64,000 bases of DNA from Paucibacter sp. TC2R-5 (lineage in GTDB: Bacteria; Pseudomonadota; Gammaproteobacteria; Burkholderiales; Burkholderiaceae_C), in contig NZ_JAJIRQ010000002.1 of assembly GCF_025717605.1 (NCBI RefSeq), forward strand, positions 453,884 through 517,883, in the 5' to 3' direction. Numbering within the stretch: position 1 is the stretch's first letter; every line of letters begins with the position of its first letter. Made by a program: the position numbers and the translations under genes. The notes below the pieces were generated by a model. That model was not told the DNA's origin. It did no database searches and saw nothing but the letters and a program-made list of their open reading frames with translations. Positions 17,401-24,930 of the stretch are shown here, one piece after another.

Positions 17401-17584
17401 AGCGATCGTGGTGATGGCGCACAAGCTGGGCATACAGGTCATCGCCGAGGGCGTCGAGACCGAGGCGCAAAGAGACCTGCTGCGCCAAATCAACTGCGAC
17501 TTTGCGCAAGGCTATCTGTTTGCCAAGGCGCTGCCGGCCCTGGAGTTCGAGCAGCTGTTCTTGCAGCCAGCGCCGGCTCGGTAG
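14456..17584 (+). CDS. membrane PAS-GGDEF-EAL cyclic-di-GMP signalling protein
   Basis: A 1042-residue protein. Order: TM helix (about 25-45), periplasmic Cache-like sensor domain of about 250 residues, second TM helix (about 300-320), two PAS domains, then GGDEF and EAL. The GGDEF site is intact (RLGGDEF) and preceded by an RxxD inhibitory site (RDCD). The EAL domain keeps EALLR, the acidic residue in VVEITEG, DDFGTGYSS and AEGVETE, so both making and breaking cyclic di-GMP are possible. An upstream in-frame start at 14318 would add a Cys-rich stretch unlike the family, so I use the ATG at 14456. Signal and target are unknown. Confidence 0.92.
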   Translation: MDMQASQSARETQPQQGKTTTFRLYAGASTIVLIALLAALYAAWHLRQEMEARLNGGTQHLARALEGTFDGLIDTLDVALQAAADEIEHQQAGGTPDPQEITALLSRQQQRVPHVAFLRATDEFGQVIYGLDAPSTKASMADREFFVHLRDDASLGLYVAKPVVGRIDKRLLWTFARRIKRADGGFGGTVYASIALADLEQMLAQIKMAPGGSIALRDRDLGLMARQTFGHDNPIALGTRLLSEPALQAMRLKPEEGSYISDGSSLDALSRSYSYRRSQKYGYLVNVGLAREQELGHWRTQALILGALVAALAFALFKLVRQMNLTMRQQNEFIASMQAKEAALRAEHQALMDAEAQHLNLLRKLDAGIVVHAPDTRILFSNARAAEILGLSDEQMQGRMAIDPAWCFLDLAGVILRPEQYPVSLVIQTGEPLRDMEFAIKKPSQQSLTWVSVSAFADLDAQGRIDKVVVNFYDISARKAAEFVWRFAFESAGDGVWDLNLETEEAHYSQRYQEMLGYVDGEFPRTHQAWMELIHPDDKPRLLQIIDDYLQRRSEAYAAEYRLRCKNGDYKWIYARGSVVSRSAEGQPLRMVGTHTDISALKAVEEKIWLQANYDGLTHLPNRQLFHDRLEQLIKKAQRDQERVAVLFIDLDHFKEVNDTLGHDVGDELLEEAALRIKDSVRDCDTVARLGGDEFTVLLPELHDLAVIGALAQKIIERVSLPYLLRGAELHVSASIGIAIYPDDATTVIDLTKNADQAMYVAKGQGRHCFRFFTRAMQDDALLHMVLASDLRHALGAGQLTLHYQPIVDLAGGSVRKAEALLRWLHPTRGQIPPSQFIPIAEETGLINPIGAWVMRQAIAQVVDWKQRLGVELQISVNKSPVQFLADQHQQEDWLILLEQLGLSGSDIVVEITEGVLMDNDMRVAARLLEYRDLGVQVAIDDFGTGYSSLSYLKKLDVDFLKIDQSFTRNLAPDSHDLSLCEAIVVMAHKLGIQVIAEGVETEAQRDLLRQINCDFAQGYLFAKALPALEFEQLFLQPAPAR

Positions 17585-17605
17585 CGGGGCTTATCTCAGG
17601 TGGCC

Positions 17606-18346
17606 TTACGCGGCCTGCAGCCGGCGAGCCCGCCTGCGCTTATGTGCACCCCAGGCCACATGGCCGAGCCAGAACAGCAGCAAGCCCAATATCAGCAGCG
17701 CCGGGACATTCAGCAGGCCGGACTTTTGCACCGCCTTCGGGAAGACCTGCTGCTGCCCCAGGAAGAGCGAATTGGCCGCGATGAACAAGGCCACCGTCAT
17801 GCGCCAAAGATGGCGGGCAAGCCGCGTGGCGCCAGTGACGCCGCGATTCAAGATCAAACGCAGGTCACCGACTGCCGCCAAACTACCGATGATCATGAAC
17901 ATCACAAAGGCCGCGCCCGGCTGGCCATCCAGCATGCCGCGCGGATTCTGCGAGGCCAGCCAGAAGAAGTAGGCGCCCGCAACGGTGACGCTCAAGGAGG
18001 TCAAAAGCAGGCCGTAGTCGAAGCGTCCGATCTGGCCCGGCTTGCGCTTGACCGCCATCCATGAGCTCAAGACCAAGTAGAAGGTCAGGATGCCGGCAAT
18101 CACCGAGGCCCGCTCGGGCGTCGGCAAAAACGGCGCCACGACGGCACCGATGCCGGACATGATCAGCATCGAAGCGACAAAGATCTTGCCGATCAGGCGG
18201 TGCAGGTCGGTGCCCTTTCGGCACACAAAAGCGGCCGTACCAGACAAGAGGCCGACGCTGCCGGCGCCGATGTGCAGGTAGAGCACCGCTGCAGCGGCGG
18301 CGTGAACCAGGGCGGAACTCTCGGGGGCGATGTAAAGGACGGTCAT
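17606..18346 (-). CDS. DUF2306-like multi-pass membrane protein
   Basis: A 246-residue inner-membrane protein with about seven transmembrane helices. HIGAGSVGLLSGTAAF, DLHRLIGKIF and the later ARHLWRMTVALFIA place histidines within or next to helices, as in DUF2306 and related putative haem- or quinone-handling membrane proteins. Function is unknown. GGAG nine bases upstream of the ATG supports the start. It converges with the GGDEF-EAL gene and follows the esterase gene on the same strand by about 45 bp, so the two could share a transcript. Confidence 0.72.
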   Translation of the reverse strand: MTVLYIAPESSALVHAAAAAVLYLHIGAGSVGLLSGTAAFVCRKGTDLHRLIGKIFVASMLIMSGIGAVVAPFLPTPERASVIAGILTFYLVLSSWMAVKRKPGQIGRFDYGLLLTSLSVTVAGAYFFWLASQNPRGMLDGQPGAAFVMFMIIGSLAAVGDLRLILNRGVTGATRLARHLWRMTVALFIAANSLFLGQQQVFPKAVQKSGLLNVPALLILGLLLFWLGHVAWGAHKRRRARRLQAA

Positions 18347-18391
18347 TTTTTAATAACTCCGTAATTCAGAGGATTGCGTCTATTGCGCTGT

Positions 18392-19375
18392 TTACTTGGG
18401 CTGCCGCTCGAAGAAGGCCCAGATCATGGCCGGGCCGTTCGGCTCCATCGGCGAGGGGCCCAAGAGCCGCGGGCGCTTCGAGTAAGGCTGCGGCAGGCCG
18501 TGCCCTCCGCCGTGAATGCTCACCAGTTCCACCTCGGCCTTGCCACCCTGGCTCCAGAGGTTCTGCTCAACGCGCACACCCTCGGCGACGGTTTGCTCGC
18601 TGGTCTGGGGTGACCCGGTCAGCTGAGCCCAATCGGCGAAATACTGTGCCGAAGCACGTGAGGAAACAATCGGGCCGCCCTTGTAGAACAGACCCAGCAG
18701 ACTGATCTCGCCGCCGGCATAGGGCACCAGCGGGTCCTCGCTGCCGTTCATGATCATCACCGAAGTGGCTTTTTGCGCCGCCGGCTGGCATTGGAAGTTC
18801 TCAGGCGCCGGCACATTGGCGACCACGGCGGCCACGGCCTTGTAGCGGCTAGGCTGCTCCAGCGCCAAACGCATCGCCATCGAGCCGCCGTTGGAAACGC
18901 CGGTCGCAAACACGCGCGCCGGGTCGAGCGACAGCTCGGCGACTAGCTTATCGACCAGCGCGGCCAAGTAGCCCACATCGTCGCCTCTGACGCCGTTCAG
19001 CTCCTTGTCACCGATGCGGCTGCAGTCGTTCCAGTCGGAAGCGAAGGACTTGGGGTAGACGAGGGCGAAGCCATGCTGATCGGCCAGGCGCTCGAAGGCG
19101 TAGCCGGTGCCGATGCGGATTCGGCCGGGGCCTTCACCCGAGCCATGCATCACCAAGACCAGCGGCGCGCCTTTGGGCAAGTCCTTAGGCACATAGGTCC
19201 GGTAGCCGCGCTTGACGCCGGCCACGTCGATCTCGCCCTTGCTCAAGTTGCCGGACAGCTGCGGCAGTTCCGGATCAGGTGTGTAAAGAAAGTAGGCGAA
19301 CAGGCCGGCCAGCACGGCCAGCAGGGCGAGTAGGCCCAAGAAGCCTCGCAGCAGGAATCGGAGAATTCTTTTCAT
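18392..19375 (-). CDS. PHB-depolymerase / LpqC-type esterase, membrane anchored
   Basis: A 327-residue alpha/beta hydrolase. The first 30 residues are a hydrophobic anchor or signal (FLGLLALLAVLAGLFAYFLY). The catalytic triad is visible: nucleophile elbow GVSNGGSMA, Asp in MNGSEDPLVPYAGG, and His in IHGGGHGLP. The oxyanion region VLVMHGSGEG and the order of motifs match the esterase/PHB depolymerase family, which also includes feruloyl esterase-like enzymes; the substrate cannot be told from sequence. I chose the ATG at 19375, which begins a signal-like sequence. It is divergent from the TPR gene, with an unusual repeat-rich spacer. Confidence 0.85.
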   Translation of the reverse strand: MKRILRFLLRGFLGLLALLAVLAGLFAYFLYTPDPELPQLSGNLSKGEIDVAGVKRGYRTYVPKDLPKGAPLVLVMHGSGEGPGRIRIGTGYAFERLADQHGFALVYPKSFASDWNDCSRIGDKELNGVRGDDVGYLAALVDKLVAELSLDPARVFATGVSNGGSMAMRLALEQPSRYKAVAAVVANVPAPENFQCQPAAQKATSVMIMNGSEDPLVPYAGGEISLLGLFYKGGPIVSSRASAQYFADWAQLTGSPQTSEQTVAEGVRVEQNLWSQGGKAEVELVSIHGGGHGLPQPYSKRPRLLGPSPMEPNGPAMIWAFFERQPK

Positions 19376-19669
19376 AACCGTGCTTCTTGTGTATTGACGG
19401 GGCCGACTGTGCCCTTGTAGCCCGCTCGTGGCCAAGCGACGCCGGACCGGCGACGGCCTTGCCGGGACGAGCGACGCCCCGCAACGACCAATTGCAACCA
19501 ATCGCGCTGGCATTAACTTTCCCGATTCGGGCGCCGCTCGTCCCGCCGCATCGTGCCTGAAAGCCTGCGCATCGTCGCTCGTCCGAGAGCCTGCTTGGAC
19601 GAGCCGACGGCTCAACACAATGGCCCTGTCCTTAGAAATTTAACCACCCACTTTACCGAGAGCCCGATC
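19376..19669. promoter_or_regulatory. divergent promoter region with four copies of an 8-mer
   Basis: This spacer between the esterase (minus) and TPR (plus) genes contains GGACGAGC at 19465-19472 and 19597-19604 and its complement GCTCGTCC at 19536-19543 and 19577-19584. Two of them extend to an 11-bp inverted pair (GGACGAGCGAC at 19465-19475 and GTCGCTCGTCC at 19574-19584). Regularly repeated octamers in a divergent promoter suggest regulator binding sites. Confidence 0.45.
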
Positions 19670-20704
19670 ATGAATACGCCTTTCATCTCCCATCGCGGCA
19701 GCCGCAGCATCGTCAACGCTATCGCCGCTCTGACCTTGTTCAGTACCTTGGGCACGGCCCAGGCCGCCGTCTTCAAAGATGCGCAGCTCGAGTCACTGCA
19801 AGATGCCGGCAAGTTTGTCGAGCTGGAGCAACTCGCCCAGACCCGTTTGAAGGCCAACGCCGCCGATGCCGAGGCCAGCGCGGCTTTGTCCTTGGCTCTG
19901 AGCTTCAGCGACGCCGGCGACGGCAAACGCCTCGAAGCCGGCGCCAAGCAGGCCAAGCTGTGCGTCGAGCAGCACCCGAACATGGCGGTTTGCCATGTGG
20001 CCTCGGCGCAGAGCCTCGGTTTGCAGATGATCAATATGGGCATGGCCAAGGCCATGCGCAATGTGGGGACCTTGAAAGAGTCCTGGATCCGCGCACTGGA
20101 GTTGGACCCCAGCAGCTTCACGGCCCGGGTGCAGCTGGCCAAGCTCTATCTGACGGTGCCCGGCATGATGGGCGGCAGCGTGTCCAAGGCCAAGGAGCTG
20201 GAGGCCGCCGTGCGCAGCAGCCAGCCCGAAACGGCGCGCATCATCCGCGTCAATATTGCCGCCGAAGACAAGAAATGGGCCGAAATGGAGAGCGAGTTGC
20301 TGGGCGCCAAGCCGAGCAAGGATGGCGCCATGCAGGACGAGCTGCGCGAAGCCACCATGCAATTGGCGCGAGTCTTTTTGAAGGACAACAAGGATTTGGC
20401 CAAAGCCAAGAGTCTGTATGAAGGCCTGCACCGCGATCAGCCGAACAAGGCCAGCGGCAGCTATGGCCTGAGCCGGGTCTTCGCCGCGCAGGGCCAAATG
20501 GACGAGGCGATTCGCCACCTGGAGCGGGCCAGGACGCTGAACGGCGCCGACGAATTGCCCGTCGACCACCGCCTCGGTGACGCCTATCTGGCCAAGGGCG
20601 ACAAGGCGCAGGCCAAGGCCGCATACGAGCGCTTCATTGCCAACAAGCGGGCCAACCCGGCCAATGTCGAAGACGCTCGCAAGAGCCTGGCCAAGCTCGG
20701 CTGA
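19670..20704 (+). CDS. periplasmic tetratricopeptide-repeat protein
   Basis: A 344-residue exported protein: signal peptide ending near GTAQA-AVF, then helical repeats. Clear TPR-like units include NAADAEASAALSLALSFSDA, KESWIRALELDPSSFTARV and the C-terminal ASGSYGLSRVFAAQGQMDEA and DAYLAKGDKAQAKAAYERF. Such proteins are protein-binding scaffolds, so no reaction is implied. The ATG at 19670 is used because it starts a proper signal peptide. The 136-residue membrane protein starts 12 bp after the stop, so the two are probably co-transcribed. Confidence 0.82.
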   Translation: MNTPFISHRGSRSIVNAIAALTLFSTLGTAQAAVFKDAQLESLQDAGKFVELEQLAQTRLKANAADAEASAALSLALSFSDAGDGKRLEAGAKQAKLCVEQHPNMAVCHVASAQSLGLQMINMGMAKAMRNVGTLKESWIRALELDPSSFTARVQLAKLYLTVPGMMGGSVSKAKELEAAVRSSQPETARIIRVNIAAEDKKWAEMESELLGAKPSKDGAMQDELREATMQLARVFLKDNKDLAKAKSLYEGLHRDQPNKASGSYGLSRVFAAQGQMDEAIRHLERARTLNGADELPVDHRLGDAYLAKGDKAQAKAAYERFIANKRANPANVEDARKSLAKLG

Positions 20705-20716
20705 AGGGGAATTCCA

Positions 20717-21127
20717 ATGAGCGATCAAGACCTTCCACTCTGGCGCCTGAATCTGTTGCGCGCCTTCTATTTGCTGATCACGGTGGGGCTGGCAAGCAGT
20801 TGGGGCCCGAGCATGCTGCAGCACACCGACCTTTGGGCGCAGCGCCGGGGTGAGTTGGGCGCGATGTTGATCGGCCTGGCCATATTCTGTGTATGGGGGC
20901 TGCGTTACCCCTTGCAGATGTTGCCGCTGCTGATTTTTGAGCTGATCTGGAAAGTCCTCTGGATCTTGGCCATCGCCTACCCGCTGTGGCTGAGCGGGGC
21001 GGTCACGCCGGGCGTGGAAGCGTCCTTCTATGCCTGCTTGGCCGGGGTGGTGCTGACGCCGCTGGTGCTGCCGTGGCGCTATATCGTGCACCACTACTTC
21101 CGCAAGCCCGCTCAGCGCTGGCGTTAG
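20717..21127 (+). CDS. small multi-pass membrane protein
   Basis: A 136-residue protein with four predicted transmembrane helices (about 12-30, 48-66, 70-95 and 102-122). The N-terminal region has NLLRAFYLLITVGLASSWGP, and the C-terminal tail is short and basic (HHYFRKPAQRWR). I do not recognise a characterised family. It follows the TPR gene after a 12-bp gap that contains AAGGGGA before its ATG. Confidence 0.7.
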   Translation: MSDQDLPLWRLNLLRAFYLLITVGLASSWGPSMLQHTDLWAQRRGELGAMLIGLAIFCVWGLRYPLQMLPLLIFELIWKVLWILAIAYPLWLSGAVTPGVEASFYACLAGVVLTPLVLPWRYIVHHYFRKPAQRWR

Positions 21128-21187
21128 TCGCCACTACAGCGACCACTGTTTCGACCTGCCCACCATTCACTCGAGTATTCTGCCGTG

Positions 21188-22282
21188 ATGCATTCCACCG
21201 CCAATGCCCAACTCAGCCCTCCGATGCCGCAGCCCGATTGGCGAGCCCTGTTCGGCTGGCGCCGCGTGCGCACCGTCGTCATCATCTGCACCCTGCTGAC
21301 TCTTTTGCTCAACCTCACCTACGCGAGCTTGACTTTTCGTTTGCCGATGCGGGTGTTCGGCACCGGCTTGGTCGTGCTGCTGGCTTTCGGTCTGACTGAG
21401 CAATGGCCTCGCCGATTGCCGAATTGGCTGGCGCGCTGGGCGCTGCAGGTGGCGGCAGTCGGCTTGGTGGTGCCGGTCACGGTGTTCCTCTTCTACAAAC
21501 TCGGCACCGACGCGGGTGCGCCGGAATTCTGGAAGGAGGAGAAGCGGCTCTTTGGCTTCATGCTGATGAGCCTCTCCGGCATGCTGGTGGCACCTTGGAC
21601 CGCGCTGACTGCCCTCTTACGCCAACGTGAGGCCAAAGTGGAAGAACAAGCGATCGACTTCGAACTGGAGCGCAGCGAGATGGCCCGCCAAGCGCTGGAC
21701 GCGCGCATGCGCCTGCTCAGTGCGCAAGCACAGCCGCATTTTTTGTTCAACACCCTGGCCAATGTGCAGGCGCTGGTGGAAGCCGGCTCACCGCGCGCGC
21801 CGCAGCTCCTGCAAAGCCTAACGTCTTATCTGCGCGCCGCTGTGCCCAGGCTGGATGGTTCGGCCAATACGCTGGGCCAGGAGCTGGAATTGGTGCGAGC
21901 CTATCTGGAGCTGATGCAGATGCGCATGCCCGACCGCCTCGCCTTTGACCTGCATGTCGGCAGCGGCGTGCATCTCTTGCGCTGCCCGCCGATGACGCTG
22001 TTGACCCTGGTGGAAAATGCCGTTCAGCATGGCATTGACCCGAGCGAAGAAGGCGGCCGCATTGATGTCAGCGCCGAGTTGCTAGGAGACGGTCGCTGCC
22101 GCTTGACGGTCACCGACACCGGCGTCGGCCTGCAGGCAACCGGGCGAGGCCTGGGCACCGGCCTGGCGGCTTTGCGCGAACGCCTGCATTGGGCCTATGG
22201 CGGCAGCGCGACGCTGGACTTGAGCGAGGTGGAGCCGCATGGCGTGCAAGTTAGGATTGAATTCAAGATCGAGCCGAAATGA
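21188..22282 (+). CDS. LytS/YehU-type sensor histidine kinase
   Basis: A 364-residue membrane kinase. Four hydrophobic segments fill the first 140 residues, followed by a short coiled coil (QREAKVEEQAIDFELERSEM). The His_kinase motif is SAQAQPHFLFNTLANVQALV, with its phospho-accepting histidine, and the ATPase domain has LVENAVQHG, a DTGVGL loop and GTGLAALRERL. This is the family that partners LytTR regulators, and the response regulator gene overlaps its end by four bases. The ATG follows an in-frame GTG; neither has a strong ribosome site. Confidence 0.9.
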   Translation: MHSTANAQLSPPMPQPDWRALFGWRRVRTVVIICTLLTLLLNLTYASLTFRLPMRVFGTGLVVLLAFGLTEQWPRRLPNWLARWALQVAAVGLVVPVTVFLFYKLGTDAGAPEFWKEEKRLFGFMLMSLSGMLVAPWTALTALLRQREAKVEEQAIDFELERSEMARQALDARMRLLSAQAQPHFLFNTLANVQALVEAGSPRAPQLLQSLTSYLRAAVPRLDGSANTLGQELELVRAYLELMQMRMPDRLAFDLHVGSGVHLLRCPPMTLLTLVENAVQHGIDPSEEGGRIDVSAELLGDGRCRLTVTDTGVGLQATGRGLGTGLAALRERLHWAYGGSATLDLSEVEPHGVQVRIEFKIEPK

Positions 22283-23055
22283 GCACAAACATCACCGCCC
22301 TGATTGCCGACGACGAACCGCTGCTGCGCGAGATCCTGGAAGCGCGCTTGGCCGCCGCCTGGCCGGATTTGAAAATCGTCGCGCAAGCGCGCAATGGCCG
22401 GCAAGCGCTTGAGCTGTTCGAGCAACATCAGCCGACGATTTGCTTCTTGGACGTGCATATGCCGGGCCTGAGCGGCATCGAGGTGGCGCGCCAGATCGGC
22501 AAGCGTTCGCATCTGGTGTTCGTGACCGCCTTTGACCAATACGCGCTGGATGCTTTTGAGCATGGCGTGCTGGACTATCTCGTCAAGCCCGTCACCGCCG
22601 CGCGCTTGGCCGAGACCGTGACGCGGCTGCAAGCGCGCTTGCAAACAGCGCAACCGGCCGTGCACACCGAGGCGCTGCTGGCGCAATTGGCCGAGCGGCT
22701 CAAGCTCGACCAGCCGGAGCCGATGCGCTGGGTGCGCGCGACGGTCGGCAGCTCCTTGCGGATGATTCCGGTTGACGATATCGATTACCTGAAGAGCGAC
22801 ACCAAATACACGCTGGTCGCCTACCGCGATGAGGGTCAGGCCGCCGAAGCCTTGATACGGATGCCTCTGAAAGACTTGGTCGCGCAACTCGACCCCCAGC
22901 AGTTTGCCCAGGTGCATCGCTCGGTCGTCGTCAATCTGCGCTCGATTCGCCGCGTCACCCGGGGCGACAACGAGACCGCCGACATCGAACTCAAAGGCCG
23001 CAGCGAGCGCCTGCCGGTGAGCCGCAGCTATTTGCAGTTCTTCAAGGAGATGTAG
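22279..23055 (+). CDS. LytTR-family response regulator
   Basis: A 258-residue two-component regulator. The receiver domain (about 1-120) has the acidic pair DDE (11-13), phospho-acceptor D58 in CFLDVHMPG, a Thr in VFVTAFD and a Lys in DYLVKPV. The C-terminal LytTR DNA-binding domain (about 150-258) shows IDYLKSDTKYTLV and FAQVHRSVVVNL, ending with LPVSRSYLQFFKE. It is translationally coupled to the kinase (ATGA overlap). Targets are unknown; LytTR proteins bind pairs of direct repeats. Confidence 0.93.
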   Translation: MSTNITALIADDEPLLREILEARLAAAWPDLKIVAQARNGRQALELFEQHQPTICFLDVHMPGLSGIEVARQIGKRSHLVFVTAFDQYALDAFEHGVLDYLVKPVTAARLAETVTRLQARLQTAQPAVHTEALLAQLAERLKLDQPEPMRWVRATVGSSLRMIPVDDIDYLKSDTKYTLVAYRDEGQAAEALIRMPLKDLVAQLDPQQFAQVHRSVVVNLRSIRRVTRGDNETADIELKGRSERLPVSRSYLQFFKEM

Positions 23056-23312
23056 GCCCCGGCCTGCCGAGCGTTGCTGCTGAAGTTCCTATTTCAGGCT
23101 TCGTTCATCGGCGGCCCTCTGCCCGAGAATGCCTTCCAAATCCGCTGAGCAATTCAAACGAAGCTGACTCCAACACCGTCATCAATCCCTCGCATGCAAG
23201 GAAATGCAGGCTCTTGCCTTTTGCATGCCGTTCGCTGCAGGGGCTCAGCCGGACGTGGATGTTATGGTTCGATCTGCCGAGAATGCTCCCGCAGCCGAAC
23301 TGGACTCGACCC

Positions 23313-24119
23313 ATGCCCCACGACACCGCAAGCGGCTCACAAGCTATCGCGGGCTTGACTTGCCGCTCCTGTGCAACACCGCTGCAAGGTCCGTTCTGCC
23401 ATGCCTGTGGCATCAAGGCACCACGCCTGCCGCTGACGCTGCCCGGCATGTGGCAGGACTTTACCGAGCGGGTGCTGCATGTCGAAAAGAGCCTCAAACG
23501 CACGGTCGGGCATCTGTGCTGGCAGCCGCAGCAGGTGTTCAAAGCCTTTATGCAGGGCCAGCGCCTGCGCTACACCCATCCGCTGCCGTTTTTGGTCGCC
23601 ATTGCCACGCTCTGTGTGCTGTTGAGTCATTTTTACGGCGACGCCTACTTCGACGCCTATCGGGTCAAATTGCTGCAACAGGTCTGGGGCAGCCTGTCGC
23701 CGGCACGCAGTGCGCTCTACGCCCAACTCAATTTGTGGCTAAGCCTTTCAATGCCCTATTGGATGCTGGTCTTCACGCTGCCCAGCGCCGGTTTGCTGCG
23801 CTTGCTGTTCCCGAGGCAGGGCTTCACCGTCGCCGAGGCTTGGGCGGTAGGCCTGTACGGCATCGCCATGGCCATGTTGTTGGACTTGGCTGTCAGCGGC
23901 CTGGGCCAATGGGCACAGATGCCCATGCTGCGGCTGCAAATCATCACCGATGCGATGTTGCTGCTGATCTCCATCGCCTACTACCTGGCCTGGCTGGGAT
24001 TCAAACCCTGGACGCTGCTGCGGGTAGTGGCAGCCTGCCTGTTTGGCTTTGCGCTGATGAACCAGCTGCAGGAAATGATCATTTACAGGATTGCGGCCTG
24101 GCTGCCCGGCCTGCAATGA
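23313..24119 (+). CDS. DUF3667-like zinc-ribbon membrane protein
   Basis: A 268-residue protein. A short N-terminal zinc ribbon (CRSC then CHAC, about residues 16-36) precedes an amphipathic region and about five transmembrane helices. TFRRTVGHL-like spacing (LKRTVGHLCWQPQQVF, then YTHPLPFLVAIATLC) resembles DUF3667 proteins, whose ribbon is cytoplasmic and whose function is unknown. I chose the ATG at 23313; longer in-frame starts add a Cys/Trp-rich segment that does not look coding. It has no obvious operon partner. Confidence 0.7.
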   Translation: MPHDTASGSQAIAGLTCRSCATPLQGPFCHACGIKAPRLPLTLPGMWQDFTERVLHVEKSLKRTVGHLCWQPQQVFKAFMQGQRLRYTHPLPFLVAIATLCVLLSHFYGDAYFDAYRVKLLQQVWGSLSPARSALYAQLNLWLSLSMPYWMLVFTLPSAGLLRLLFPRQGFTVAEAWAVGLYGIAMAMLLDLAVSGLGQWAQMPMLRLQIITDAMLLLISIAYYLAWLGFKPWTLLRVVAACLFGFALMNQLQEMIIYRIAAWLPGLQ

Positions 24120-24129
24120 ACCCGCGGTG

Positions 24130-24142
24130 TGACCTGGGGTCA
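24130..24142. repeat. GGGGTCAGG-type motif after the DUF3667 gene
   Basis: TGACC, TGG, GGTCA forms a small palindrome inside CCTGGGGTCAGG. The core GGGGTCAGG recurs at 31584-31646 and 52912-52920, always outside genes, suggesting a dispersed REP-like family. Confidence 0.45.
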
Positions 24143-24148
24143 GGCCCG

Positions 24149-24164
24149 ATGTGATGCGTCACAT
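24149..24164. promoter_or_regulatory. palindromic operator-like site upstream of the nitroreductase gene
   Basis: ATGTGA, TGCG, TCACAT: 6-bp perfect arms, 4-bp spacer, 47 bp before the ATG. It resembles half-sites of the CRP/FNR superfamily (TGTGA...TCACA), although the spacing is 4 rather than the 6 of E. coli CRP sites. Confidence 0.45.
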
Positions 24165-24211
24165 GTCGGCGTTATGCTCGCGCCGCACCCCAATCTACCG
24201 ATTGCCCTCTC

Positions 24212-24895
24212 ATGCACACAATGCCTGCCCCCACGATGGAGCCCTTGAGTGGTTACCGCGAACTGCCCAGCACCACCATGCTGGATCACGCCCGCAGCAA
24301 CTATCAAAACCTGCTGCGCCGCCGTACCGTACGCGACTATGACAGCCGGCCCGTCGACCGCGCCGTGATCGAGCAATGCCTGCTTGCCGCCGGCACCGCA
24401 CCATCGGGCGCTAATCAACAGCCCTGGCATTTCGTTGTGATCACCGATGCGCAGCGCAAGGCGCAGATTCGCGCCGCTGCCGAGGAGGAAGAACGCAGCT
24501 TCTACAGCGGCCGCGCGCCGGAGGAATGGCTGCGCGCGCTGGCGCCGCTGGGCACCGACGCCAGCAAGCCTTTTCTGGAAGAAGCGCCGGTCTTGATCGC
24601 GATCTTTGCGCAGAAATACGGCATCGATGAAAACGGCGAGCGTTTCAGCCATTACTACGTGCCCGAGTCGGTCGGCATCGCCACCGGCTTCTTGATCAGC
24701 GCTCTGCATGACGCCGGCCTGGCCACCCTGACCCACACGCCCAGCCCGATGGGTTTCTTGAGCAAGCTGTGCGGCCGCCCCGACGCCGAGAAGCCGGTCA
24801 TCTTGTTGGTGGTGGGCTATCCCAAGCCCGGCTGCCTGGTGCCCGTGCATGGCGGCATCAAAAAGCCGCTGGAGGCGATCAGTACCTGGCTCTAA
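24212..24895 (+). CDS. nitroreductase-family flavoprotein
   Basis: A 227-residue FMN-dependent oxidoreductase. The FMN phosphate-binding motif [15 protein letters not shown] is near the N-terminus, followed by [19 protein letters not shown]. The later [20 protein letters not shown] and the C-terminal [10 protein letters not shown] match the branch that includes bacterial BluB- and iodotyrosine deiodinase-like nitroreductases. The electron acceptor is unknown. The 24-residue N-terminal leader is short and variable; a start at one of the internal ATGs is possible. The gene is monocistronic, with a palindrome in its promoter. Confidence 0.88.
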   Translation: MHTMPAPTMEPLSGYRELPSTTMLDHARSNYQNLLRRRTVRDYDSRPVDRAVIEQCLLAAGTAPSGANQQPWHFVVITDAQRKAQIRAAAEEEERSFYSGRAPEEWLRALAPLGTDASKPFLEEAPVLIAIFAQKYGIDENGERFSHYYVPESVGIATGFLISALHDAGLATLTHTPSPMGFLSKLCGRPDAEKPVILLVVGYPKPGCLVPVHGGIKKPLEAISTWL

Positions 24896-24930
24896 AGGCT
24901 GAGGCTTGGGCGCGTGCACAATAGCCGCCC

